DNA of 64,000 nt. Origin: Gilvimarinus xylanilyticus (GTDB lineage: Bacteria > Pseudomonadota > Gammaproteobacteria > Pseudomonadales > Cellvibrionaceae). The position numbers and the translations under genes were made by a program. Of the stretch, positions 47,704 through 59,530 are shown one piece after another. The notes under the pieces were generated by a model. It saw only the letters and a program-made list of their open reading frames with translations, had not been told where the DNA came from and ran no database searches. Each line of letters begins with the position of its first letter. Within the stretch, counting starts at the first letter, position 1. The DNA lies in contig NZ_JAMFTH010000001.1 in the NCBI RefSeq assembly GCF_024195295.1, positions 558,001 through 622,000 on the forward strand, read 5' to 3'.

Positions 47704-48321
47704 ATGAAAACATGGCTGACATCCGCTGCCCTGGCGCTTGGGGTTTTGAGTGCGGCGGTTTGGGGCGAAAGTACTCAGGCGGTGGATAAGCTCAGCGAAA
47801 AGCTGAGCGATTTAACCAGCCTGGAAGGCACCTTTACCCAGAGTCTGCGCGATGAAAGCGACAGCGAGCTGGAGCGCAGCAGCGGCACCTTCGTGGTCCA
47901 GAAACCGGGGCGATTTTACTGGCGCACCACCGACCCCTATCCACAAACCCTGGTGTCGAACGGCGAGACCGTCTGGCTGTACGACCCCGATTTAATGCAG
48001 GTGACTGTGCGCCAAATGAGCGATGATATGCAGCGCACCCCGGCGCTTTTGTTAAGTGATTCGGCGGCGCGTATTGCCGATGCTTATCACGTGAATCAGC
48101 CAGAAGACAATCGTTTTGTGTTAACCCCTAAAGAGTCTGACCCACTGTTTGAATCCCTTACACTGGTATTCGCTGCGCAGCGAGTGGCGCAAATTCAACT
48201 GCTGGACAGCTTGGGGCAGACAACGGTATTTACGTTCTCCGCTACCAAGATAAATAAGCCAGTGTCGGAAGATTTATTCGAGTTTGATATTCCCGACGAT
48301 GTCGATATTTTAATTGAGTAG
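47704..48321 (+). CDS. lolA: outer-membrane lipoprotein carrier protein LolA
   Basis: A 205-residue periplasmic chaperone that ferries lipoproteins from LolCDE to LolB. Sec signal peptide ([21 protein letters not shown]), then [49 protein letters not shown], which is the family core. Placed between ftsK and rarA as in E. coli and pseudomonads. The rarA ATG comes 1 bp after its stop. Confidence 0.96.
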   Translation: MKTWLTSAALALGVLSAAVWGESTQAVDKLSEKLSDLTSLEGTFTQSLRDESDSELERSSGTFVVQKPGRFYWRTTDPYPQTLVSNGETVWLYDPDLMQVTVRQMSDDMQRTPALLLSDSAARIADAYHVNQPEDNRFVLTPKESDPLFESLTLVFAAQRVAQIQLLDSLGQTTVFTFSATKINKPVSEDLFEFDIPDDVDILIE

Positions 48322-48322
48322 T

Positions 48323-49666
48323 ATGGGCGATCTATTTACCACTCAGGCGGTGCACCAGCCGCTGGCCGCGCGCATGCGCCCCCGCACTTTGGACGATTAC
48401 ATTGGCCAGACTCATATTCTGGCCCCCGGTAAACCCCTGCGTGAAGCCGTAGAGAAAGGCCAGTTGCACTCGATGATTTTGTGGGGGCCGCCGGGAGTGG
48501 GTAAAACCTCGCTGGCGCGTCTGTTTGCCGAGCGCGCCGATGCGCGCTTCGAGTCTCTTTCCGCCGTGTTGTCCGGCGTCAAAGATATTCGTGCGGCGGT
48601 GCAGGTTGCTCAGCAAGAACGGCAAATGCGCGGGCGCGCCACCATTTTGTTTGTGGATGAGGTGCACCGGTTTAACAAGTCACAGCAAGATGCGTTTTTG
48701 CCCTACGTGGAAGATGGCACCTTTATTTTTATCGGCGCCACCACCGAGAATCCCTCGTTCGAACTGAATAATGCGTTGTTGTCGCGCTGCAGAGTGTATG
48801 TGCTGCGCTCGCTGGCCGAAGCGCATATTCGCGCCGTTATCGAACAGGCCTTGACCGACAGCGAGCGCGGGCTGGGAGAGTTGGGCATTACGCTCGCAGA
48901 CGAGGCGCGCGATATACTGCTTAATGCGGCCGATGGCGACGCCCGCAAATCGCTCAATTTGCTTGAACTGGCCGCCGATCTGACGCCCGAAGGCGAGGGC
49001 AGCCGGGTGATCGACAAGGCGGTGCTGGCTGAAGTTTTAGGCGGTGATGTGCGGCGCTTTGATAAGGGCGGTGATCTTTTCTACGAGCAGATATCGGCGA
49101 TGCACAAATCCGTGCGCGGCTCGTCCCCGGATGGTGCCCTGTATTGGTTAGCGCGTATGTTGGATGGCGGCTGCGACCCGCTGTATATCGCCCGCCGGGT
49201 GGTGCGTATGGCGAGCGAAGATATTGGCAATGCCGACCCCCGGGGTCTGCCTTTGGCGCTGGCGGCCTGGGACACCCAGGCGCGCCTGGGCAGTCCCGAG
49301 GGCGAGCTGGCCATCGCCCAGGCCATTAGCTACTTGGCCTGTGCGCCCAAGAGCAACGCGGTATATAATGGCTTTAACCAAGCCATGGCGGATGTTAAGG
49401 CCGACCCGGCCCTGGATGTTCCCATGCACCTTCGCAATGCCCCCACCGCGATGATGAAATCCATGGATTTCGGGGCCGAGTACCGCTACGCCCACGACGA
49501 ACCCGGTGCCTATGCCGCCGGCGAGTGCTATCTGCCCGAACAGATCGCACACAGGGTGTACTATCAGCCTACCGACCGGGGGCTGGAGGGAAAAATTGGC
49601 GATAAACTCAAACACCTGCGTGCCCTGGATGCGGCCAGTGCGCAGCAACGCTACCAAAAGGACTGA
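48323..49666 (+). CDS. rarA: replication-associated recombination protein RarA (MgsA)
   Basis: A 447-residue AAA+ ATPase of the RarA/MgsA/WRNIP1 family that acts at stalled replication forks. Walker [11 protein letters not shown] (54-63), Walker [17 protein letters not shown], sensor 1 [12 protein letters not shown], and the C-terminal tetramerisation domain. The frame opens with TTG at 48314, but the ATG at 48323 is 1 bp past the lolA stop. crcB follows after 3 bp. Confidence 0.96.
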   Translation: MGDLFTTQAVHQPLAARMRPRTLDDYIGQTHILAPGKPLREAVEKGQLHSMILWGPPGVGKTSLARLFAERADARFESLSAVLSGVKDIRAAVQVAQQERQMRGRATILFVDEVHRFNKSQQDAFLPYVEDGTFIFIGATTENPSFELNNALLSRCRVYVLRSLAEAHIRAVIEQALTDSERGLGELGITLADEARDILLNAADGDARKSLNLLELAADLTPEGEGSRVIDKAVLAEVLGGDVRRFDKGGDLFYEQISAMHKSVRGSSPDGALYWLARMLDGGCDPLYIARRVVRMASEDIGNADPRGLPLALAAWDTQARLGSPEGELAIAQAISYLACAPKSNAVYNGFNQAMADVKADPALDVPMHLRNAPTAMMKSMDFGAEYRYAHDEPGAYAAGECYLPEQIAHRVYYQPTDRGLEGKIGDKLKHLRALDAASAQQRYQKD

Positions 49667-49669
49667 CAC

Positions 49670-50047
49670 ATGCAGTGGCTGTTTGTGGCCTCGGGCGGCG
49701 CTCTGGGCGCTATGGCGAGGTTTTATATTACCGCCCATTTGTACCCAGTCGCGGGCAATCGTTTTCCGGTGGGGACGTTAATCGTCAATCTGCTGGGCTG
49801 CGCTTTAGTGGCTTGCTGCTATGTGGTGATCGTTGAAAAAGCGCTGTTGTCCCCCCACTGGCGGCACTTATTGGTCACCGGGTTTCTCGGGGCGCTGACG
49901 ACCTTTTCCACCTTCTCTTTGGATGCCTTGTTACTGTGGCAGAACGGTCTGCACGGGATGGCGCTGGCTTATGTGCTCTGTAACCTGCTCGGTTGCCTGC
50001 TGGTGGTCGCCGCCTCGTGGTATTTGGTCAACTTTATGTTATCTTAA
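49670..50047 (+). CDS. crcB: fluoride exporter CrcB (Fluc)
   Basis: A 125-residue membrane protein with four transmembrane helices, of the dual-topology Fluc type. Motifs GGALGAMARF, GTLIVNLLG and GFLGALTTFSTFSLD line the fluoride pore. No fluoride riboswitch is apparent; the gene is embedded in the lolA-rarA-crcB-serS row. Confidence 0.95.
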   Translation: MQWLFVASGGALGAMARFYITAHLYPVAGNRFPVGTLIVNLLGCALVACCYVVIVEKALLSPHWRHLLVTGFLGALTTFSTFSLDALLLWQNGLHGMALAYVLCNLLGCLLVVAASWYLVNFMLS

Positions 50048-50056
50048 CCGCCCTAA

Positions 50057-51385
<1,329 letters not shown>

Positions 51386-51392
51386 GTTCGCT

Positions 51393-52778
51393 ATGGAGTA
51401 TTTCCCCTTCTTTATGCGGTTGCGCGATCAGCGCGTACTGATGATTGGCGGAGGGGAGATCGCTACCCGCAAAGCGAGGTTGCTGCTAAAAGCCGGTGCC
51501 AAACTGGCGGTGGTTACTTTAGAAGTCGATTCAGAACTAAAACAACTGGTTGAGGAAAGTGGCGGCACGGTTGAGCTGCGCGCCTATCAACCCAGTGATA
51601 TCGATGGCGCCGTGCTGGTGTTGGCGGCGACCGATACCGCCGAGGTTAACGAGCGAGTTTCCCGCGATGCCCAGGCCCGGCAAATCCCCGTCAATGTGGT
51701 CGACAGCCCCGCACTGTGCACGGTGATTACCCCAGCCATTGTGGATCGCTCACCCCTGGTTATTGCTATTTCCAGCGGTGGTGAGGCGCCGGTGCTGGCG
51801 CGTTTAGTGCGCGCCAAACTGGAGCGCTTGCTGCCCGCCAGTTATGGTCGTTTGGCGGGGCTTGCCAGTCGCTTTCGCGAAGCGGTGAAACAGCGCTTTA
51901 AAACCGGCGACGAGCGCCGTCGCTTTTGGGAGCGGGTGTTGGAAGGGCCGGTTGCCGAACGGGTTTACAGCGGTCAGGAAGACGACGCCGATCGCCTGTT
52001 GGAGCAGCAGCTGGCCAGCGCCGACAATGAAGTGGGCGGCGAAGTCTATTTGGTGGGGGGCGGCCCCGGCGATCCGGAGCTGCTTACCTTAAAAGCGCTG
52101 CGTTTAATGCAGCAGGCCGAAGTGGTTTTGTACGATCGTTTGGTCTCCGACGAGGTTTTAGAGCTGGTGCGCCGCGATGCCGAGCGTATTTATGTTGGCA
52201 AGCGGCGCAGCCAGCACGCATTGGAGCAACCCGCCATCAACCAGCTGCTGGTCGATTTGGCCAAGCAAGGCAAGCGGGTGTTGCGTCTTAAAGGCGGCGA
52301 TCCGTTTATTTTTGGGCGCGGCGGTGAGGAGATTGAGCTGCTTGCCGAGCACCGTGTTCCCTTTCAGGTGGTGCCAGGTATTACCGCCGCCTCGGGCTGT
52401 GCCGCTTACGCGGGTATTCCCTTAACGCACCGCGACTGCGCCCAGTCCGTGCGTTTTATTACCGGGCATTTAAGAAATGATAATCCCAACCTTAGCTGGC
52501 CCGAGTTGGCGCTGCCCGGCCAGACTCTGGTGTTTTATATGGGGCTGTTGGGGCTTGAGCAAATAGCGCAAGAGCTTATTGAGCACGGCCGAGCGCCAGC
52601 AACGCCTATCGCGCTGGTGGAAAAGGGTACCACCGATACCCAGCGAGTCATTGTGGGTGAATTGGCCAATATCACCCAAAAGGTTGCCGCCTGCGACGTC
52701 AAAGGGCCTACCTTAATTATTGTTGGCGAGGTAGTCTCGCTTCGCTCGCGTTTGGATTGGTTCTCTGCGGCGCAATAA
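51393..52778 (+). CDS. cysG: siroheme synthase CysG (fused precorrin-2 dehydrogenase/methyltransferase)
   Basis: A 461-residue trifunctional enzyme. The N-terminal part is the NAD-dependent dehydrogenase/ferrochelatase ([39 protein letters not shown]), the C-terminal part is the uroporphyrinogen-III methyltransferase ([55 protein letters not shown]). It makes siroheme for sulfite and nitrite reductases. The frame opens at 51294 within serS; the ATG at 51393 is 7 bp past the serS stop. Confidence 0.97.
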   Translation: MEYFPFFMRLRDQRVLMIGGGEIATRKARLLLKAGAKLAVVTLEVDSELKQLVEESGGTVELRAYQPSDIDGAVLVLAATDTAEVNERVSRDAQARQIPVNVVDSPALCTVITPAIVDRSPLVIAISSGGEAPVLARLVRAKLERLLPASYGRLAGLASRFREAVKQRFKTGDERRRFWERVLEGPVAERVYSGQEDDADRLLEQQLASADNEVGGEVYLVGGGPGDPELLTLKALRLMQQAEVVLYDRLVSDEVLELVRRDAERIYVGKRRSQHALEQPAINQLLVDLAKQGKRVLRLKGGDPFIFGRGGEEIELLAEHRVPFQVVPGITAASGCAAYAGIPLTHRDCAQSVRFITGHLRNDNPNLSWPELALPGQTLVFYMGLLGLEQIAQELIEHGRAPATPIALVEKGTTDTQRVIVGELANITQKVAACDVKGPTLIIVGEVVSLRSRLDWFSAAQ

Positions 52779-52819
52779 GATAGCGCTAAAGTTATTTGCC
52801 CGCGAGTCGATAACCTTGC

Positions 52820-53053
52820 ATGGTCTATCTCGGTCCCATTACACGTCTGACCCCCGCCAAGCCCAAGCCTGCCACAGGCTATGAGCCCGACCGGGATTTG
52901 CTTATCACTAAGCGTCTGCCAGATCAGCCCCCTGCTTTTGTCGAACGTCGCAAAGGGGATCGCCGCAGTCGCGACCGCTCCACTCAATTTGACTCCCGTT
53001 CGGGAACCGATCGGCGCCGCAGTCATAAGCATCGCGTCGATATCGAGGTTTAG
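52820..53053 (+). CDS. small Arg/Asp-rich hypothetical protein
   Basis: A 77-residue protein I cannot place in a named family. It has two copies of a basic motif, ERRKGDRRSRDR and RSGTDRRRS, followed by a His/Lys tail, and no membrane segment. Similar RRxxDRR motifs occur in several small proteobacterial proteins of unknown role, so it may bind nucleic acid or an acidic partner. Its reading frame lies between cysG and gorA with a sensible start (ATG 52820) but only a weak ribosome site. Confidence 0.55.
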   Translation: MVYLGPITRLTPAKPKPATGYEPDRDLLITKRLPDQPPAFVERRKGDRRSRDRSTQFDSRSGTDRRRSHKHRVDIEV

Positions 53054-53115
53054 CTCGCCCTCTCTCGCTGTATTTGCCTGTAGAATAGCGTTAATTCTAG
53101 TTCGGGAGCGACGCT

Positions 53116-54477
53116 ATGGAACATTATGATTTACTGGTGATTGGTGCGGGCTCGGGCGGGGTGCGGGCCAGTCGCACAGCCGCGGCTTTAGGCGCACGGG
53201 TGGCCGTGGTCGAAGAGCGCGATTTGGGGGGCACCTGTGTCAATGTGGGTTGTGTTCCCAAAAAACTCTTCGTTTACGCGTCGCAGTTTTCCGAGCAATT
53301 TTCTCGCGCCGCCGGTTACGGCTGGTCAGTCCCCGAACGAGAGTTCACCTGGGCCACTTTGCGCGAAAATAAAAACCGCGAAATTTCCCGTTTAAACGGT
53401 ATTTACGATCGCATGCTGGGCTCTGCCGGCGTGGATGTTCTGCAGGGCCACGGCAAAATATTGGGACCCAATAAAGTACTGGTGGGTGAAACTGAATATT
53501 CCGCTGACCGTATTCTTATCGCGGTAGGGGGGTGGCCTTTTGTGCCGGATTTTCCCGGGCGCGAACATGTTATCAGCTCTAATGAAGTCTTCTTTCTCGA
53601 TCAGTTGCCGGACTCTATGGTGATCGTGGGCGGTGGTTATATAGCCTGCGAATTCGCCAGTATTTTCAATGGCCTGGGAGTAAAAACCCATCTGCTCTAT
53701 CGCCGCGACCTATTTTTGCGGGGCTTTGATCGGGACATTCGCGAGCTTATGGCCAAAGAGATGCAGGCCAAAGGCATTGAGCTGCATTTTAATACCGATG
53801 TGCAAAAGGTAGAGCGTGACGGCAGTGACCTTAAAGTGTTTACGGATATTGGCTCGACCATTGACGCCGGACAGGTGATGTACGCCACCGGTCGGCGTCC
53901 ACTGCTGCAAGGATTGGGTTTGGAAAACACCCAGGTGGCGCTAACGGATAAAGGCCAGATTGAGGTCGATGAGCTGTTTCAGACCGCTGAGCCCTCAATT
54001 TATGCTCTGGGAGATGTGGTGGGGCGAATGGAGTTGACCCCGGTGGCGCTGGCCGAAGGTATGTCACTGGCGCGGCGGCTGTTTGCGCCCCTGCAGTTCA
54101 GCGAGCAAGAGCTAAAGGTCGACTACAGTAAAATTCCCACGGCGGTGTTTACTCAGCCTAATATTGCCACCGTGGGCTTGTCGGAAGAGGCGGCGCGCGA
54201 GCAGGGCTTTGATGTGTCGGTGTTTAAGGCGAGCTTTACCCCCATGCCGCTGGCGTTAACCGATAGTGATGAAAAGGTGTTGGTTAAGCTGGTGGTGGAC
54301 AAGGCCTCCGATAAAGTGTTGGGAGCCCATATGGTAGGGCAGGATGCCGGAGAAATTATTCAGGGGTTAGCGGTGGCGATAACCGCCGGGGCCACCAAAG
54401 CCGACTTCGATCGCACTATCGGCATTCATCCGACGGTGGCGGAGGAGTTCGTCACTCTCAGAACCCCAGAGCCTTGA
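53116..54477 (+). CDS. gorA: glutathione-disulfide reductase
   Basis: A 453-residue flavin disulfide reductase. Redox motif [13 protein letters not shown] (Cys41, Cys46), FAD site [11 protein letters not shown], a second Rossmann segment [21 protein letters not shown] followed by Arg residues ([11 protein letters not shown]) consistent with NADPH and glutathione use, and the C-terminal dimer-interface motif [11 protein letters not shown] with the catalytic His-Glu pair. Keeps glutathione reduced. Likely monocistronic. Confidence 0.94.
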   Translation: MEHYDLLVIGAGSGGVRASRTAAALGARVAVVEERDLGGTCVNVGCVPKKLFVYASQFSEQFSRAAGYGWSVPEREFTWATLRENKNREISRLNGIYDRMLGSAGVDVLQGHGKILGPNKVLVGETEYSADRILIAVGGWPFVPDFPGREHVISSNEVFFLDQLPDSMVIVGGGYIACEFASIFNGLGVKTHLLYRRDLFLRGFDRDIRELMAKEMQAKGIELHFNTDVQKVERDGSDLKVFTDIGSTIDAGQVMYATGRRPLLQGLGLENTQVALTDKGQIEVDELFQTAEPSIYALGDVVGRMELTPVALAEGMSLARRLFAPLQFSEQELKVDYSKIPTAVFTQPNIATVGLSEEAAREQGFDVSVFKASFTPMPLALTDSDEKVLVKLVVDKASDKVLGAHMVGQDAGEIIQGLAVAITAGATKADFDRTIGIHPTVAEEFVTLRTPEP

Positions 54478-54562
54478 GTTCAGGGGGATTTGGCAATTGA
54501 GCTTGTGGGGATTGCCTGCGATACTTGGCAGCCCTGAAAGTCTATTAATTAAGGAGATGAAA

Positions 54563-55009
54563 ATGACTTCAATCAGCGGACGTTTGACGGCCATAGTAAC
54601 CATGTTGGCGGCGCTAATGGCGAGCTCGGCCGTTCAGGCCCGAGACGATGCGTTAATGTTCCCCGTGCAGGATGTACTCGAGGAGTATAAGGATCGTCTG
54701 GACCCAGACGTCACCTTTTACTTTGGCGAGCAAAGCTATCCCGAGCCGACTAAAAAACTGGGAGAGTTCGTTACCAACAAAAAAACCAACGCTTTCAACA
54801 AGTCTGATGAGGAAGCCTGTAAATGGGTGATGCTATCCGCTCTGATGCAGCTACAGGATCGAGCCATTTCAGAAGGTGGTAACGCGGTGGTCGACATTCG
54901 CAGTTACTACAAGAAAAAAGAAGTCAGCAGTGAGACGGAGTACGAGTGCCATGCCGGAACCTTTGTTGCCGGCGTTGCCCTGATCGGTCGGGTGGCCCAA
55001 ATCGACTGA
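54563..55009 (+). CDS. small periplasmic protein (often mislabelled excinuclease subunit)
   Basis: A 148-residue exported protein: signal peptide to about SSAVQA, then a compact domain with RDDALMFPVQDVL, FYFGEQSYPEPTKKLGEFVTNKKTNAFNKSDEEACKWVMLSALMQLQDRA, GGNAVVDIRSYYKKKEV and a C-terminal cysteine in YECHAGTFVAG. I recall homologues labelled excinuclease ABC subunit A, which the sequence does not support: there is no ATPase motif. Two cysteines (CKW and CHA) could form a disulfide. Function unknown. The ATG at 54563 has a good AAGGAG site. A terminator follows. Confidence 0.75.
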   Translation: MTSISGRLTAIVTMLAALMASSAVQARDDALMFPVQDVLEEYKDRLDPDVTFYFGEQSYPEPTKKLGEFVTNKKTNAFNKSDEEACKWVMLSALMQLQDRAISEGGNAVVDIRSYYKKKEVSSETEYECHAGTFVAGVALIGRVAQID

Positions 55010-55032
55010 TAGAGACCACCTTGTTCACTGAG

Positions 55033-55062
55033 AAAAGCGCCTTTACCCGGGCGCTTTTTTTT
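55033..55062 (+). terminator. intrinsic terminator after the small periplasmic protein gene
   Basis: Stem AAAAGCGCC / GGCGCTTTT with a short loop and an eight-T tail. It ends the transcript of the preceding gene. Confidence 0.88.
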
Positions 55063-55477
55063 CGTCTCCACTTTTGCGTTGCGCCATTGTGAGGCGCGAA
55101 TAAAAATATGCACAGACGCATTGCTGTCTTGTGGGGCAAAAAGCATGCGTCAAAGTGCAGCGTTTTATCGTCTGGGTGCGCAATATTGTGCGCGTCGGGT
55201 TTCGTAAGAATTCAGTGAGATGAGAGCCCGAATTGTCATCTTCTGCCTTTGTGTTTTTTGTAAGTGATTGATAGATAGTAAGTTTTAATGTTGTTCGGAG
55301 GTGTGTGCCAGTGCTGGCATATGCTTTGCTCTAGCGGTTGAGGAAGCGCATTAAGGCCATAAGGCTGTGTCTGAGTGCACCGATTGAGGCCGCAGGCATC
55401 GCGTGAAAACAGACGCCCATAGAAGGGCGCGTATCGGGAAGAATTACCGACTATTCAACTGAGCTAGGAGATAACCA
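55063..55477. other. intergenic leader of the porin gene
   Basis: 415 bp with no gene I can support. It ends in CTAGGAGATAACC, a strong ribosome site. It should contain the porin promoter; I see no clear operator or RNA structure. Confidence 0.4.
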
Positions 55478-56674
55478 ATGATTAAGCGATTGACGGCATT
55501 AGCTGGGGCGATAAGTACTCTTGTGTGCGTGGGGGCGCAGGCCGAGCAAGCGGGCAGTTTGCAAGAGGCCTTGACCGAAGCGGACGTGAAGTTGGCGTTG
55601 CGCCTGCGTTATGAGGGAGTGGAGTGGCAGGGGCTAGAGGACTCCGATGCCGTCACCTTAAAGACTCGCTTGAGTTTTACCTCGGCGGATTATCACGGCT
55701 TTGGGTTTATGTTGGAGATGGACGATGTGCAGGCACTGACGGATGTGGATTATCGCACCGCCGGCAACGACCCCAGCAACCCCGGTACGGCGGTGATTGC
55801 CGATCCGGAGGGCACCGAAGTGAATCAGGCCTATTTGTCCTACAAGGGGCTGGGCTCGTCTGAGTTTCGCTACGGCCGCCAGAGAATACTGCTGGATAAT
55901 CAGCGTTTTGTGGGGGGGGTGGGCTGGCGCCAGAACGAGCAGACCTACGATTCATTTTCTTTCACAAACACCGGGTTAGCAGACACTAGGTTTTTTTACT
56001 CTTACCTGTACAACGTCAATCGTATTTTTGGCGATGACAATCCCATTGGTAATCACAAGCACGAGTCTCATTTAATCAATGTGAACCACGCCTTTGCGGA
56101 GGCTGGCACATTAACGGCCTACGCCTATCTGCTGGATAATATTACCGCCGCAGCGCTTTCCAGCGATTCTTATGGGGCACGCTGGCAAGGCAAGGCAGGA
56201 GAGAGTTTTACTTATAATCTAGAGTACGCAGTGCAATCGGATGCCGGCGATAATCCCGTATCTTATGACACCGATTATATGCTCGCCGAGGCGGGCTATA
56301 AGTTCGGGGCGGTGAAGCTTGGTGCGGGTTATGAGGTATTGGGTTCAGACGAAGGTAAAGTAGGCTTTACCACGTCGCTGGCAACATTGCACAAGTTTCA
56401 GGGGTGGACGGATCGCTTTTTATCCACGCCTGAAAACGGGGTAGAAGACGTCTACGTGAGTGCCTCGGGTTCGGTGGCCGGATTTAAACTTATGGCGGTC
56501 TACCACGATTTGACGTCGGATTATCAGGGCATAGATTACGGCCAGGAAATTGATCTGTCGGTCAGTAAAAGCTTTGGCCCGGTTTCGGCCCTACTTAAAT
56601 TTGCCGACTATCAGGCGGATGATTATGGCTCGGATACCCAGAAAGTATGGTTGCAGTTGAGCAGCGTATTTTAA
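55478..56674 (+). CDS. alginate-export-family outer-membrane porin
   Basis: A 398-residue beta-barrel protein. Signal peptide (MIKRLTALAGAISTLVCVGAQA), then a strand-rich sequence with features of the Alginate_exp family, including LRLRYEGVEWQ, EVNQAYLSYKGLGSSEFRYGRQRILLDNQRFVGGVGWRQNEQTYDSF, and a terminal aromatic residue (SSVF). Relatives include AlgE-like and other anion-selective porins. The permeant solute is unknown. A 28-bp hairpin terminator follows. It stands alone between the small periplasmic gene and the convergent gltA. Confidence 0.8.
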   Translation: MIKRLTALAGAISTLVCVGAQAEQAGSLQEALTEADVKLALRLRYEGVEWQGLEDSDAVTLKTRLSFTSADYHGFGFMLEMDDVQALTDVDYRTAGNDPSNPGTAVIADPEGTEVNQAYLSYKGLGSSEFRYGRQRILLDNQRFVGGVGWRQNEQTYDSFSFTNTGLADTRFFYSYLYNVNRIFGDDNPIGNHKHESHLINVNHAFAEAGTLTAYAYLLDNITAAALSSDSYGARWQGKAGESFTYNLEYAVQSDAGDNPVSYDTDYMLAEAGYKFGAVKLGAGYEVLGSDEGKVGFTTSLATLHKFQGWTDRFLSTPENGVEDVYVSASGSVAGFKLMAVYHDLTSDYQGIDYGQEIDLSVSKSFGPVSALLKFADYQADDYGSDTQKVWLQLSSVF

Positions 56675-56718
56675 TTCGCCAAAACATGCCCGCCTAAGTG
56701 GGGGTAAAAGCGTCAGAC

Positions 56719-56748
56719 ACAAAAAAGGCCCCTCGGGGCCTTTTTTGT
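56719..56748. terminator. bidirectional terminator between porin gene and gltA
   Basis: Near-perfect stem ACAAAAAAGGCCCC / GGGGCCTTTTTTGT with a two-base apex. A and T tracts on the two sides serve both convergent genes. Confidence 0.93.
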
Positions 56749-56767
56749 GCTTGTCCGGCAGGCGAGA

Positions 56768-58042
56768 TTACGCGGGGTAATCGCGTTGAGTGTAGCCGGT
56801 GTACAGCTGGCGTGGACGGCCAATTTTGTAGGGTTTGCTGACCATTTCGTCCCAGTGTGCGTACCAGCCCACGGCGCGACCGGTGGCGAAAATAACGGTA
56901 AACATCTCGGTGGGAATACCCAGCGCTTTCATGATGATGCCCGAGTAGAAATCCACATTGGGGTAGAGTTTCTTCTGAATAAAGTACTCGTCTTCCAGGG
57001 CGATTTTTTCCAGCTTTTTGGCGATCGCAAGCAGCGGATCGTTTTCCAGGCCCAGCTCCGACAGCACTTCATCGGCGGCTTGTTTCATTACCTTGGCGCG
57101 CGGATCAAAGTTTTTGTAAACACGGTGGCCAAAGCCCATCAGGCGGAATGGATCGGCTTTGTCCTTGGCCTTGGCAACATAGGTGTCGATGTTGTCGACG
57201 CTGCCAATTTCTTCCAGCATGTTCAGTACGGCTTCGTTGGCGCCGCCGTGGGCCGGTCCCCACAGGGTAGAAATGCCCGCCGCAATAGCGGCGAAGGGGT
57301 TGGTGCCCGAAGAGCCCGACAGGCGTACGGTAGAAGTAGAGGCGTTTTGCTCGTGATCGGCGTGCAGCAAGAAGATGCGATCCATGGCCTTGGCCAGTAC
57401 CGGGCTGACTTTGTCGTCAGTGGATTTGCCGAAGGTCATGTTCAGGTAGTTGGCGGCATAATCCAGCGCGGGGTTTGAGGCGACAAAATCTTCGCCTTTG
57501 AGGTGCTTGTAGGTCATGGCCGCCAGGGTCGGCATCTGGCCGATCAGGCGATACGCGGTCTGGTCGCGATCTGCTTCTTTGGTGATGTCGATTTCGTCGT
57601 TATAAACCGCTGCCAGTGCCGCGACGGCGCTGCACATCACCGCCATAGGGTGTGCTTCTTTGGGGAAACTTTGGATCAGGTTGGCGACGGAGGAGGCGAC
57701 TTCAGAGCTATCTTTAACGGCTTGAACAAAGTGCTGCTTTTGTTCTTGGTTGGGCAGCTCGCCCTTTAGCAGCAGGTAGCAGGTTTCCAGATAATCGGAA
57801 TGTTCGGCCAGCTGATCGATCGGGTAGCCGCGGTGCAGTAACACACCTTTGCCGCCGTCGATAAAGGTGATTTGCGATTCACACGAAGCAGTGGACATAA
57901 AGCCCGGATCGTAAGTAAAAAAACCGTTTTTGGTCAGGCTGGTGACATCAATAACGTTTGGGCCTACGGCGCTTTCATAAATCGGCAGCTCTACCGACGT
58001 GTCCTGGCCGTCGACCGTTAAACGTGCTTTTTTGTCAGTCAT
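56768..58042 (-). CDS. gltA: citrate synthase
   Basis: A 424-residue type II citrate synthase (hexameric, NADH-sensitive group in gammaproteobacteria). Conserved segments include [69 protein letters not shown] and NVDFYSGI, which carry the catalytic His and Asp residues. A good GGAG site precedes the ATG. Divergent from sdhCDAB across a 750-bp spacer, as in pseudomonads and enterics. Confidence 0.97.
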   Translation of the reverse strand: MTDKKARLTVDGQDTSVELPIYESAVGPNVIDVTSLTKNGFFTYDPGFMSTASCESQITFIDGGKGVLLHRGYPIDQLAEHSDYLETCYLLLKGELPNQEQKQHFVQAVKDSSEVASSVANLIQSFPKEAHPMAVMCSAVAALAAVYNDEIDITKEADRDQTAYRLIGQMPTLAAMTYKHLKGEDFVASNPALDYAANYLNMTFGKSTDDKVSPVLAKAMDRIFLLHADHEQNASTSTVRLSGSSGTNPFAAIAAGISTLWGPAHGGANEAVLNMLEEIGSVDNIDTYVAKAKDKADPFRLMGFGHRVYKNFDPRAKVMKQAADEVLSELGLENDPLLAIAKKLEKIALEDEYFIQKKLYPNVDFYSGIIMKALGIPTEMFTVIFATGRAVGWYAHWDEMVSKPYKIGRPRQLYTGYTQRDYPA

Positions 58043-58790
58043 TACGGACTCCTGTAGTTACTTTCGAGTTTGGCTGTCTTGAAGCCAACATTCTCATTCT
58101 GTGAGACGCAACCATCCGGCACGAGGCTCGCAAGCGCCCAGGCGGGTCAGCACACTGTGTAAAAGGTTGGGGAGAATCGTTGCGTCGGGCACAATCTTTA
58201 GCTTCTCACCGCGGGTGTTGTTCTGTGGCTCTATTTTGGCTAGAGCTCTTGAGTTGGCCCGGCCTCTTCGGGGCGGGCGTTACACTGGCTCTTATTGTGA
58301 CAAATACTTAAAACAACACAATCCTGCCACCGGGCATTTGTCGCATGCCCTTTTGCGGGAGGCGGCATTATAGATGAGATTGGCGGATAAGGCATAGCTT
58401 TGACCGCCGATCCACGGTTATTTACTGTTTTTTTTGGTTTAGGTTTGGCGAATATTTGAACTTTAGGTCTATTCTGGTGCAGTGGCGAGGGTTAATTTGG
58501 GGCGTTAGCTTGAAAACGCTCTGGAATGGCGCGCCAGTGTGGTTCGCAATAGCAGTGAAAACGGCGGGAAGTGCTTGGAAAACCAGCAAAAAATGCATTT
58601 TTCGATCATCCTTTTTATTTGTGTTTCAGCGTGCAAATCCCTATAATACGCCGCGACTTGCAGGATGCGCCCGAGGGGGCATTAAGTGCACTTTGATGGC
58701 GCACAACGCCTAGTGCTGGCTCTCAGGAGCTATCCCCGGACGCTTATTCTTAAAACCGGCCCTAACCGGGCACAAAGGTGATTAGCTACC
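58043..58790. other. 748-bp regulatory spacer between gltA and sdhC
   Basis: No gene is supported here. It holds the sdh promoter listed separately. On the minus strand a TATAAT is present at 58367-58372, but I see no good -35 at the right distance, so the gltA promoter is unplaced. Any regulator sites (for example for ArcA- or CRP-like proteins) cannot be assigned by eye. Confidence 0.5.
58619..58647 (+). promoter_or_regulatory. sigma-70 promoter of the sdhCDAB operon
   Basis: TTGTGT (58619-58624), 17-bp spacer, perfect TATAAT (58642-58647). A start near 58654 would give a leader of about 135 nt before sdhC. Confidence 0.6.
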
Positions 58791-59165
58791 GTGAACAACA
58801 AAAGACCTGTCAATCTCGAACTTTCGACGATCAAGTTCCCAATAACTGCCCTTGTTTCCATTACCCACCGTATTACCGGCGTATTTTTGTTTGCCGGTGT
58901 TGCCGTGCTTTTGTGGATGCTGGATTCCAGCTTGACCTCTGAAGAGGGGTTTGCCGCGGTACAGGACGCTCTGGCGAGCCCTGTATGTAAATTTATTATT
59001 TGGGCCGTGCTTGCCGGTCTTGCCTACCATTTGGCAATGGGTGTTCGCCACCTGTTTATGGACTGTGGTGTGGGCGAGACGCTCGAGGGTGGACGCCGGG
59101 GGGCTAAAATCGCCCTGGTGGTAGCGGTTGTTCTGATTGTATTGGCAGGAGTCTGGGTATGGTAA
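58791..59165 (+). CDS. sdhC: succinate dehydrogenase cytochrome b556 subunit
   Basis: A 124-residue membrane anchor with three transmembrane helices. The quinone-site motif SITHRITG (Ser24, Arg27) and the haem ligand His80 in LAYHLAMGVRHL are present. Starts with GTG at 58791 and overlaps sdhD by 7 bp. Confidence 0.95.
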   Translation: MNNKRPVNLELSTIKFPITALVSITHRITGVFLFAGVAVLLWMLDSSLTSEEGFAAVQDALASPVCKFIIWAVLAGLAYHLAMGVRHLFMDCGVGETLEGGRRGAKIALVVAVVLIVLAGVWVW

Positions 59166-59527
59166 CGGCAATTACAAACTTGGGGCGCAGCGGTCTCTAC
59201 GACTGGCTGATTCAGCGCCTGAGCGCTGTCGCAATGACAGCTTATATTGTTTTTCTGGTGGCCTATTTGGTCATGAATCCCGAGCTCGATTACGGTCAGT
59301 GGAGCGCTTTGTTCGATCAGTTGTGGGTGCGGGTGTTTAGCCTGATCACACTGTTATCGATTGTGGCCCACGCCTGGATAGGCCTTTGGTCTGTGGTGAC
59401 TGACTATATTACTCCCATGACGCTGGGCGGCAAAGCCGTGGTGGTACGCGTACTGGCTCAGGTTGTTCTGGGTGTGGTCGCAATCACCTACACCGTGTGG
59501 GGCATCGAAGTACTTTGGGGGCTTTAA
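59159..59527 (+). CDS. sdhD: succinate dehydrogenase hydrophobic membrane anchor
   Basis: A 122-residue three-helix anchor (GRSGLYDWLIQRLSAVAMTAYIVF near the N-terminus; HAWIGLWSVVTDYI, in which the His is the expected haem ligand). It pairs with SdhC to bind haem and ubiquinone. Its ATG lies inside the sdhC 3' end, suggesting coupled translation. sdhA starts 3 bp after it. Confidence 0.94.
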   Translation: MVTAITNLGRSGLYDWLIQRLSAVAMTAYIVFLVAYLVMNPELDYGQWSALFDQLWVRVFSLITLLSIVAHAWIGLWSVVTDYITPMTLGGKAVVVRVLAQVVLGVVAITYTVWGIEVLWGL

Positions 59528-59530
59528 TTC

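Noticed and set aside
52779-53115. tRNA-Ser genes expected after cysG by analogy with pseudomonads
   Set aside because: No cloverleaf could be drawn in this spacer; it holds only the small Arg/Asp-rich gene.
54563-55009. Excinuclease ABC subunit A
   Set aside because: This label circulates for the family, but the protein is short, exported and lacks any ATP-binding or zinc motif of UvrA.
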